DNA of 64,000 bases from Achromobacter ruhlandii (GTDB lineage: Bacteria; Pseudomonadota; Gammaproteobacteria; Burkholderiales; Burkholderiaceae_B): NCBI RefSeq assembly GCF_902859695.1, contig NZ_CADIJL010000016.1, positions 56,782 through 120,781 of the forward strand. The letters run 5' to 3'. The notes below the pieces were generated by a model. That model was not told the origin of the DNA. It did not search any database and saw nothing but the letters and a program-made list of their open reading frames with translations. The translations under genes were made by a program, and so were the position numbers. Position 1 is the stretch's first letter; each line of letters starts with the position of its first letter. Below, in pieces: positions 57,822 to 64,000 of this stretch.

Positions 57822-58436
57822 ATGACTGACGCTTCCTCTCCCGCACGCCTGTACCTCGCCTCCGCCAGCCCGCGCCGGCGCGAACTGCTGACGCAGATCG
57901 GCCTCGCGCACGACGTGCTGCGCGTGCCGGCGCCGCCCGGTGAAGACGAACCCCAGCACCCCGGCGAAAGCGCCGCCGACTACGTCCAGCGCACCGCGCG
58001 CGACAAGGCCGAACGCGGCCGCGATTGGCTGCGCGCGCAAGCCCTGCCGGTCTTGCCGCTGCTGGCCGCCGACACCACCGTCATCCTCGACGGCCAGGTG
58101 CTGGGCAAGCCCGCCGACCGCGACGACGCCATCCGCATCCTGCAGGCGTTGTCGGGCCAGACGCACCAGGTCCACACCGCCGTCGCGCTATGGACGGGCG
58201 ATCGCCTGCTGGAAGCGGTTTCGATCACCCAGGTGCAGATGCGCCCCTTGCAACCCGACGAAATCGCGCGCTACTGCGACAGCGGCGAGCCTTACGGCAA
58301 AGCCGGCGCCTATGGCATCCAGGGCCTGGCGGGCACTTTCATCGCGCGCATCGACGGTAGCTACACCGGCGTCATGGGCCTGCCGCTATTCGAGACCGCC
58401 AACCTGTTGCGGGCCGCGGGCATCGCGATTCCCTGA
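57822..58436 (+). CDS. maf: Maf/YhdE-type nucleotide pyrophosphatase
   Basis: 204 residues. 'LYLASASPRRRELL', catalytic Asp84 in 'AADTTVILDG', and 'YGIQGLAGTFIARIDGSYTGVMGLPLFET'. The fold hydrolyses dTTP, UTP and modified nucleotides. Last gene of the purD run, with a terminator after it. Confidence 0.94.
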   Translation: MTDASSPARLYLASASPRRRELLTQIGLAHDVLRVPAPPGEDEPQHPGESAADYVQRTARDKAERGRDWLRAQALPVLPLLAADTTVILDGQVLGKPADRDDAIRILQALSGQTHQVHTAVALWTGDRLLEAVSITQVQMRPLQPDEIARYCDSGEPYGKAGAYGIQGLAGTFIARIDGSYTGVMGLPLFETANLLRAAGIAIP

Positions 58437-58451
58437 TTCCGCGCAATCCCA

Positions 58452-58493
58452 TGAAAAAAGCCCCCGAGCCTTGCGGTCCCGGGGGCTTTTTGA
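58452..58493. terminator. Bidirectional terminator between maf and dctA
   Basis: AAAAAAGCCCCCG pairs with CGGGGGCTTTTT across a 16-base inner part. It serves both convergent genes. Confidence 0.88.
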
Positions 58494-58509
58494 CGTGGTC
58501 AACCGGCGA

Positions 58510-59844
58510 TCAGCTTTGCGACGTCGATACCCGCGCCATTGCCTGCGGCTGCGCGGCCGGCGCCTCGCCTTCCAGCGCGGCATGCAGCTGGTCCTTGTCC
58601 AGCTCGCCTTCCCAACGCGCCACCACGACCGCGGCGGTGGCGTTGCCAACCAGGTTGGTCAGCGCGCGGCATTCGGACATGAAACGGTCCACGCCCAGGA
58701 TCAGCGCCATGCCGGCCACCGGCACCGTCGGCACCACCGACAACGTCGCGGCCAGGGTGATGAATCCGGCGCCCGTCACGCCCGCGGCGCCCTTGGAGCT
58801 CAGCATCGCCACCAGCAGCAACAGGATCTGGTCGCCCAGCGACAGCGGAATGTCGCAGGCCTGCGCGATGAACAGCGCCGCCATCGTCATGTAGATGTTG
58901 GTGCCGTCCAGGTTGAACGAATAACCGGTGGGCACCACCAGGCCGACCACCGACTTCGAGCAGCCGGCGCGTTCCATCTTCTGCATCAACGTCGGCAGCG
59001 CGGCCTCCGACGAGCTCGTGCCCAGCACCAGCAGCAGCTCTTCGCGGATGTAGCGCACCAGCTTCAGGATCGAGAAGCCGTTGTAGCGCGCCACCAGGCC
59101 CAGCACCACGACCACGAACAGCACCGAGGTGGCGTAGAAGGTGCCCACCAGCATCGCCAGGTTGATGATCGACTTGATGCCGTACTTGCCGATGGTGAAC
59201 GCCATCGCGCCAAATGCGCCGATGGGCGCGGCCTTCATCAGGATGGCGACCAGCTTGAAGATCGGTTGGGCCAGCGCCGTCAGGAAGTCCAGCACCGGCT
59301 TGCCGCGCTCGCCGACCTGAGCCAGCGCGATGCCGAACAGCACCGCCACGAACAGCACCTGCAGGATGTCGCCGCCGACGAAGGGGCTGAAGATGGTGGT
59401 GGGGATGACGTTCAGCAGGAAACCCGTGATGGTCGAGTCATGCGCCTTGGCGACATAGCCCGACACCGCCTTCTGGTCCAGCGTGGCCGGATTGATGTGC
59501 ATGCCGGCGCCCGGCTGCACGATATGGCTCACCACCATGCCCACGATCAGGGCCAGGGTCGAGAACACCAGGAAGTACAGCATGGCCTTGCCCGCCACGC
59601 GCCCGACCTTCTTCAGGTCGCTCATGGCCGCGATGCCGGTGGCTACCGTCAGGAAGATCACCGGGGCGATGATCATCTTCACCAGCTTGATGAAGCCATC
59701 GCCCAGCGGCTGCATCGCCTGGCCGAGGTCGGGCTTGAAATAGCCCAACAGGATGCCGACCACGATGGCGAACAGCACCTGCACATACAGAATTTGATAG
59801 AACTTGAGCTTGCGCGCAGGCGCGCTTTGATCTACTTCGATCAT
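58510..59844 (-). CDS. dctA: C4-dicarboxylate:cation symporter DctA
   Basis: 444 residues, eight membrane helices and two re-entrant loops. Motifs '[55 protein letters not shown]' and the N-terminal '[45 protein letters not shown]' define it. Takes up succinate, fumarate and malate. Divergent from dctBD, its own two-component system, with a sigma-54 promoter between them. Confidence 0.97.
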   Translation of the reverse strand: MIEVDQSAPARKLKFYQILYVQVLFAIVVGILLGYFKPDLGQAMQPLGDGFIKLVKMIIAPVIFLTVATGIAAMSDLKKVGRVAGKAMLYFLVFSTLALIVGMVVSHIVQPGAGMHINPATLDQKAVSGYVAKAHDSTITGFLLNVIPTTIFSPFVGGDILQVLFVAVLFGIALAQVGERGKPVLDFLTALAQPIFKLVAILMKAAPIGAFGAMAFTIGKYGIKSIINLAMLVGTFYATSVLFVVVVLGLVARYNGFSILKLVRYIREELLLVLGTSSSEAALPTLMQKMERAGCSKSVVGLVVPTGYSFNLDGTNIYMTMAALFIAQACDIPLSLGDQILLLLVAMLSSKGAAGVTGAGFITLAATLSVVPTVPVAGMALILGVDRFMSECRALTNLVGNATAAVVVARWEGELDKDQLHAALEGEAPAAQPQAMARVSTSQS

Positions 59845-59986
59845 TGGGATTTGTCCCCACCAGGGGCCCCATGTTCCCTGCGACGATGCACAGTGGTTGT
59901 CGGGGCGTTATCTCTTTTAGGGCCTTGCGTATCTCCGCGGGCCGATTTCACCCGGTGCGCGATGCCGCCAGGCTTATCCCGGTAGA

Positions 59987-60002
59987 TGCAAATGTCGTGC
60001 CA
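59987..60002 (-). promoter_or_regulatory. Sigma-54 promoter of dctA
   Basis: On the minus strand TGGCAC-GACAT-TTGCA, an exact match to the -24/-12 consensus TGGCAC-N5-TTGCW. Transcription would start near 59976, 132 bases before the dctA ATG. DctD, a sigma-54 activator encoded next door, is the expected partner. Confidence 0.9.
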
Positions 60003-60063
60003 ACCCATGCCGGCCCTGGCGTTGGGGTTCAAGCCCTTGATTCAATGGTGATTTCCATCCGCA

Positions 60064-60076
60064 GCGATGGCATCGC
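60064..60076. promoter_or_regulatory. Inverted repeat in the dctA-dctB gap
   Basis: GCGATG-G-CATCGC, about 90-100 bases upstream of the predicted dctA start; a possible further regulator site. Confidence 0.35.
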
Positions 60077-60118
60077 GCCGAAAACATTGGCGAAATATCA
60101 CACAGAAAACAGATAAAA

Positions 60119-60136
60119 TGTGCGAAAAACCGCACA
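60119..60136. promoter_or_regulatory. Candidate DctD upstream activating site
   Basis: TGTGCG-AAAAAC-CGCACA, perfect 6-bp arms, about 150 bases upstream of the predicted dctA start, the usual distance for a sigma-54 enhancer. It overlaps the possible GTG start of dctB at 60120. Confidence 0.6.
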
Positions 60137-60140
60137 ACCC

Positions 60141-62093
60141 ATGCCTACCTGTCCTCCTTCTCCAAAGGCGGCCTCCACGGAGGAGCCTTACCCTGGCGCC
60201 GCCGCGCTCCGGCGCCGCCCGGCCTGGCCCTGGGCATTGCTGGTCCTGGCGGCGGTGGCGATCGTCTTCGGCGTGCTGCACGCCGCCAGCGAATGGGCGC
60301 GTGAAGGCGCGCTCAAAGAGGCCTATCTCCAGGCCCGCAGCGCCGGCCAGATCAACGCCGCCCTGCTGCGCAACAACCTGGACAAATTCCGCGCGCTGCC
60401 CTTCGTCCTGACCCGCGACGTAGACTTGCGCGCCACCCTGCAGAACCCCACCCCGGCCCTGATCGAATCGCTGGACGAAAAGCTCGATGCCTTGAGTCAC
60501 GGCGTCGGCGCCTCGGCCATCTATGTGCTGGACCAAAGCGGCTACGCCATCGCCGCCAGCAATTGGCGCGAGCCCGCGACGTTCGTCGGCGTCGACTACC
60601 AATTCCGACCCTACTTCCGCGGCGCCGTGACGCACGGTTCGGCCGAGCATTTCGCGCTGGGCACCATCAGCCACGAAGCCGGCCTGTACCTGTCCCGACG
60701 CGTCGACGACACCAACGGCGCCATGCTGGGCGTGGTGGTGCTGAAGGTGGACTTCCGCGACCTCGAGGCCGACTGGCGCCAGTCGAACGCGCCCATCTTC
60801 GTCACCGACGAACATGGCGTGGTGCTGCTGGGCAGCTTGCCAGACTGGCGCTTCCGCGTGCTGGCGCCGCTGACGCCCGATCTGGCGCAGACCCTGCGCA
60901 CCAGCCTGCAATTCGGCGACGCCATGTTCCAGCCCCTGCCGCTGCAACCGCCCCTGAAAACCGTCACGGGCGGCCAAATCGTGCGAGCCGGGGAGGCCCT
61001 GCCGCAGATTCCCGCCGGCTCCCCGCTGCTGCACACCACGCTGCCCATCGTCGAATCCCCCGGCTGGACGCTGCATCTGCTGTCACCCGTGCAATCCGCC
61101 CTGAACCGCGCCACCGCCAACGCCCAGCTGGGCGCACTGCTGGCGCAAGGCGTGCTTGCAGCCATCATCGGCATCCTGCTCTATCGCCGCCATCGCAGCC
61201 GCGAACGGACCGCGCAGCAATTGGCCGTACGCCAGCAACTGGCTGACCAGGTCGAGGAACGCACCGCGCAGCTGCGCGAGGTAAACCAGCAACTGCTCGC
61301 ACAGATGGACGAACGCCAGCGCACCGAGGCACGCTTGCACACCATGCAGGATGAATTGGTGCAAGCCAGCAAACTCGCCCTGCTGGGGCAAGTTGCCGCC
61401 GGCGTCGCGCACGAAATCAACCAGCCCGTGGCCGCGATACGCGCCTATGCCGACAACGCCGCCGAATTCCTGCGCCGCCAGGACAGCGGCTCGGCCGCGG
61501 AGAATCTTGGCACCATTGCCGCCTTGACCGAGCGCATCGGCCACATCACCGGCGAGTTGCGCGCCTTTTCGCGCAAGGCGGGCGCCACGGTCGGCCCCAC
61601 CAGCCTGAAGGAAGCGCTGGATGGCGCGCTGCTGTTGGTGGGGCCACGCGCCAGGCGCCAGGGCGTGGCGCTGCAACGTCCTCCCGTCGAACAGGACTAC
61701 CTGGTACAGGCCAATCGCATCCGGCTCGAGCAGGTGCTGGTGAACCTGCTGCAGAACGGACTGGACGCGCTCGAGGGCCAGGCCGACGGCCGCATCATCA
61801 TCGCCGTGCAGGACTTGCGCGCCTCGGTGCAATTGTTCGTCAACGACAATGGTCCCGGCCTGTCGCCCCAGGCCAGCGCGCGCCTGTTCACGCCCTTCCA
61901 TACCACCAAGGCGGAAGGCCTCGGCCTCGGCCTGGTGATCTCGCGCGACATCATCGCCGAATTCGGCGGCGACCTGCGCGCCGCCCACCCCGGCGACGCC
62001 ATTTTCCCCGCGCCCCACGGCCCCGGCCGCGGCGCGATGTTCACGCTGACGCTGCGCAAGTCGCCGCCCACGATCCATGACCCGCGTACCTGA
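60141..62093 (+). CDS. dctB: C4-dicarboxylate sensor histidine kinase DctB
   Basis: 650 residues from the ATG at 60141; a GTG at 60120 would add seven residues but overlaps the probable DctD site, and neither start has a strong ribosome binding site. Two membrane helices (near residues 29-52 and 335-352) enclose a periplasmic tandem PAS sensor domain ('[40 protein letters not shown]'). A coiled coil follows, then the phospho-acceptor His424 in '[20 protein letters not shown]' and the ATPase boxes '[10 protein letters not shown]', 'DNGPGLS', '[16 protein letters not shown]'. It senses dicarboxylates with DctA and phosphorylates DctD. It overlaps dctD by 17 bases. Confidence 0.95.
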   Translation: MPTCPPSPKAASTEEPYPGAAALRRRPAWPWALLVLAAVAIVFGVLHAASEWAREGALKEAYLQARSAGQINAALLRNNLDKFRALPFVLTRDVDLRATLQNPTPALIESLDEKLDALSHGVGASAIYVLDQSGYAIAASNWREPATFVGVDYQFRPYFRGAVTHGSAEHFALGTISHEAGLYLSRRVDDTNGAMLGVVVLKVDFRDLEADWRQSNAPIFVTDEHGVVLLGSLPDWRFRVLAPLTPDLAQTLRTSLQFGDAMFQPLPLQPPLKTVTGGQIVRAGEALPQIPAGSPLLHTTLPIVESPGWTLHLLSPVQSALNRATANAQLGALLAQGVLAAIIGILLYRRHRSRERTAQQLAVRQQLADQVEERTAQLREVNQQLLAQMDERQRTEARLHTMQDELVQASKLALLGQVAAGVAHEINQPVAAIRAYADNAAEFLRRQDSGSAAENLGTIAALTERIGHITGELRAFSRKAGATVGPTSLKEALDGALLLVGPRARRQGVALQRPPVEQDYLVQANRIRLEQVLVNLLQNGLDALEGQADGRIIIAVQDLRASVQLFVNDNGPGLSPQASARLFTPFHTTKAEGLGLGLVISRDIIAEFGGDLRAAHPGDAIFPAPHGPGRGAMFTLTLRKSPPTIHDPRT

Positions 62094-63588
62094 TTCCCCC
62101 CCTTCACCGTCCAAGCCCGGATCCGTCGCGCCGTCCAGTCCGGCCGCGCCATCCACGTCCTTCGCGTCGACCGCCGGCTCCACGGCGATCGCGACGCCAG
62201 CGGACCTACCCCTGCTCGGCGACAAATCCGGCACACCGCCGACGGTGCGAGTCGCCTTCATCGACGATGACGAAGACCTGCGCCGCGCCAACGTCCAGAC
62301 GCTCAAGCTGCATGGCCTCACCGTCGACGCCCATGCCAGCGCGCGTAGCGCCCTGGCCACCCTGAACCGCGATTTCGACGGGGTGGTGGTCACGGACATC
62401 CGCATGCCCGACATCGACGGCCTGCAACTGTTCCAGCGCCTGCGTGCGATCGATCCGGAAATCCCCGTGATCCTCATCACCGGCCACGGCGACATCGCCA
62501 CGGCTGTGCAATGCATGCGCGACGGCGCCTACGATTTCCTGGCCAAGCCCTATCCGCCCGATCGCCTGGTCACCGCGGTCACCCATGCCGCCGAAAAGCG
62601 CCATCTGGTGCTCGAGAATCGGCGCCTGCGCGACGCCGCCTTCGCGGTCGATGCCGACGAAGTGCCCTTCATCGGCACCACCCCGGCGATGCAACGCATC
62701 AAGCAGACGCTGCGCCATATCGCCGACGCCGATGTCGATGTCCTGGTGGAAGGCGAAACAGGCACGGGCAAAGAGGTGGTCGCCACTGCCCTGCATCGCC
62801 TGAGCCGGCGGCGCCACCGCGCCCTGGTCGCGATCAACTGCGGCGCATTGCCCGAGAGCGTGATCGAAAGCGAATTGTTCGGCCACGAAGCAGGCGCCTT
62901 CACCGGCGCGCAGAAGCGCCGTATCGGCCGCATCGAGCATGCCAGCGGCGGCACCTTGTTCCTGGACGAGATCGAAAGCATGCCTCTGGCCGTGCAGGTC
63001 AAGCTGCTGCGGGTGCTGGAATCCCGCCAGATCACGCCGCTGGGCAGCAACGAGGTCCGCAGCCTGGACTTGCGGGTCGTCGCCGCCACCAAGGAAGATC
63101 TGGGCAGCCCCGCCATTCGTGCCAAGTTCCGCGAAGACCTGTTCTACCGTCTCAACGTCGTCACTATCCGCATTCCGCCGCTACGCGAACGCCGCGAAGA
63201 CATCCCGCTGCTGCTGGCGCACTACCTGGGCCACGCCTCGCGCCGCTTCCAGCGCGACATCCCCGACATGCCCGCCGACCTCAAGCGCCATCTGTTGACA
63301 CACGATTGGCCCGGCAACGTCCGTGAGCTGGCTCATTTCGCCGAACGCTTCGTGCTAGGCGTGCTCAATACCTCTGCCACTGTGCCGCCCACGCAGGAAA
63401 TCGCGCCAGGCACACTGCCCGAGAAGATGGAACGCTTCGAAGCTCAACTGATCCGCGAAGCGCTCGCCGCCCACCAAGGGGACGTACGCGCCACGATCGA
63501 AGCGCTGGGCATCCCCCGCAAGACCTTCTACGACAAGCTGCAGCGCCACGGTATCGACCGCCAGGAATACACGGGCACGCCGGGGTGA
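62077..63588 (+). CDS. dctD: Sigma-54-dependent response regulator DctD
   Basis: 503 residues. An unusual Pro/Ser/Ala-rich N-terminal extension of about 55 residues precedes the receiver domain (phosphorylated Asp107 in 'VTDIRMPD', Lys157). The AAA+ domain has Walker A 'GETGTGKE' (226-233), the sigma-54 contact loop GAFTGA (273-278) and Walker B 'TLFLDEIE'. The C-terminus is a Fis-type helix-turn-helix ('[26 protein letters not shown]'). It activates dctA from the sigma-54 promoter. Confidence 0.96.
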   Translation: MTRVPDSPPSPSKPGSVAPSSPAAPSTSFASTAGSTAIATPADLPLLGDKSGTPPTVRVAFIDDDEDLRRANVQTLKLHGLTVDAHASARSALATLNRDFDGVVVTDIRMPDIDGLQLFQRLRAIDPEIPVILITGHGDIATAVQCMRDGAYDFLAKPYPPDRLVTAVTHAAEKRHLVLENRRLRDAAFAVDADEVPFIGTTPAMQRIKQTLRHIADADVDVLVEGETGTGKEVVATALHRLSRRRHRALVAINCGALPESVIESELFGHEAGAFTGAQKRRIGRIEHASGGTLFLDEIESMPLAVQVKLLRVLESRQITPLGSNEVRSLDLRVVAATKEDLGSPAIRAKFREDLFYRLNVVTIRIPPLRERREDIPLLLAHYLGHASRRFQRDIPDMPADLKRHLLTHDWPGNVRELAHFAERFVLGVLNTSATVPPTQEIAPGTLPEKMERFEAQLIREALAAHQGDVRATIEALGIPRKTFYDKLQRHGIDRQEYTGTPG

Positions 63589-63620
63589 CCGATCCGCGCG
63601 GGATCGACGCCGTCAAACAA

Positions 63621-63660
63621 AAACCCCCGTGCGGCGCCAGCCGCACGGGGGTTTCTTTTT
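63621..63660 (+). terminator. Terminator of the dctBD operon
   Basis: Perfect 15-bp stem (63621-63635 with 63640-63654), loop GCCA, then TTTCTTTTT. Confidence 0.93.
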
Positions 63661-63795
63661 GGGGTTCGCGGCGCCGTGCGCGGGCGATGAGGGCCCAAGA
63701 CGCGCCTGCCGCCAGGGACAGCGCGCCGATCCCGATTCAGCCCCGGAGGCGAAGCTCGCACGGTTTGCTCGCACGGTTTTGAGGCGCACCAAAAA

Positions 63796-63829
63796 CAAAA
63801 CCCCACAGGCGCGAGCCTATGGGGTTTTG
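63796..63829 (-). terminator. Terminator of the rRNA operon
   Basis: 15-bp stem with one mismatch (63796-63810 with 63815-63829), loop GCGA. A-rich sequence on its left reads as T's on the minus strand, ten bases after the 5S gene. The stretch 63661-63795 between the two terminators shows no gene. Confidence 0.88.
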
Positions 63830-63839
63830 AGCAATAAAA

Positions 63840-63953
63840 GCCTGACAATGACCTACTTTCACAGACGTCCGTCCACTATCATCGGCGCAAAGGCGTTTCA
63901 CTGTCCTGTTCGGGATGGGAAGGAGTGGTACCACCTTGCTATGGTCGTCAGGC
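63840..63953 (-). rRNA. rrf: 5S ribosomal RNA
   Basis: About 114 bases. The ends GCCTGAC and GTCAGGC pair as helix I, and the interior (minus strand) carries the conserved 'CCGAACAGGACAGTGAAACG' and 'GATGATAGTGGACGG'-type betaproteobacterial 5S sequence. Ends are set by helix I pairing and may be off by one or two bases. Confidence 0.95.
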
Positions 63954-64000
63954 GTAACTGGTTGAGAGATTGTCTTTGGGGACAACCGCTCCAATCTTGG
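63954..64000 (-). other. 23S-5S internal spacer of an rRNA operon (partial)
   Basis: The 47 bases upstream of the 5S gene on the minus strand hold no gene and should be the spacer to a 23S gene beyond the right edge. Confidence 0.7.

Noticed and set aside
57940..59985. Rightward open frame of 681 codons across maf and opposite dctA
   Set aside because: Out of frame with maf and antisense to dctA; crosses a strong bidirectional terminator.

Overview
The window is chromosomal DNA from a high-GC betaproteobacterium, most likely Alcaligenaceae of the Bordetella/Achromobacter type. The evidence is the high GC content, the protein sequences of the housekeeping genes (parE/parC, rho, glnE, hemF, nadD, dctABD), the ectoine cluster ectABCD with a leading MarR gene, and a 5S rRNA at the right edge. 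I see no insertion sequence, prophage, CRISPR array or tRNA gene. Almost all of it is densely packed, with clear Rho-independent terminators between transcription units.

Left part (1-9.4 kb): a secreted protein with two similar halves; alaS and tusA (overlapping); a small lipoprotein that looks like the C-terminal domain of VirB9/TrbG; a D-amino-acid dehydrogenase followed by an orphan UgpB-like solute-binding protein; a 2Fe-2S oxidoreductase; panD; and a SugE/Gdx guanidinium exporter with a guanidine-II (mini-ykkC) riboswitch in its leader. Next (9.4-19 kb): a MOSC protein, the ectR-ectA-ectB-ectC-ectD operon for ectoine and 5-hydroxyectoine, an RpiR regulator with a class III aminotransferase, and a TetR regulator coupled to a DUF418 membrane protein.

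Core block (19-34 kb): parE, a YcxB-like membrane protein and parC in one operon; thioredoxin; rho; a small exported protein; the very large AsmA/YhdP-like envelope protein divergent from glnE; and queH.

Accessory catabolic block (33.9-41 kb): a leftward operon for aralkylamine (phenethylamine/tyramine type) oxidation. It encodes a phenylacetaldehyde-type dehydrogenase, an outer-membrane transporter-like protein, the aromatic amine dehydrogenase heavy chain, the maturation proteins MauE and MauD, the TTQ light chain, a monohaem cytochrome c with no methionine in its mature part, and a FeaR-like AraC regulator. The gene order B-E-D-A matches the known aau cluster. No MauG-like dihaem enzyme and no azurin/amicyanin gene is present in the window.

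Efflux block (41-49.2 kb): a quinone oxidoreductase, two DMT permeases, and a MarR-controlled EmrAB-type tripartite pump (outer-membrane factor, EmrA, EmrB). Two related 18-bp palindromes, one in the marR promoter and one in front of the pump operon, are the probable operators. A lower-GC pair follows (49.2-51.4 kb): a GT42/WaaZ-like putative glycosyltransferase and a tartrate dehydrogenase.

Right part (51.4-64 kb): a HerA-type ATPase, yebC, the purD-hemF-nadD-rsfS-rlmH-maf run, and the C4-dicarboxylate system. In that system dctA is transcribed leftward from a consensus sigma-54 promoter and dctB-dctD rightward. The window ends with the terminator and 5S gene of an rRNA operon that enters from the right.
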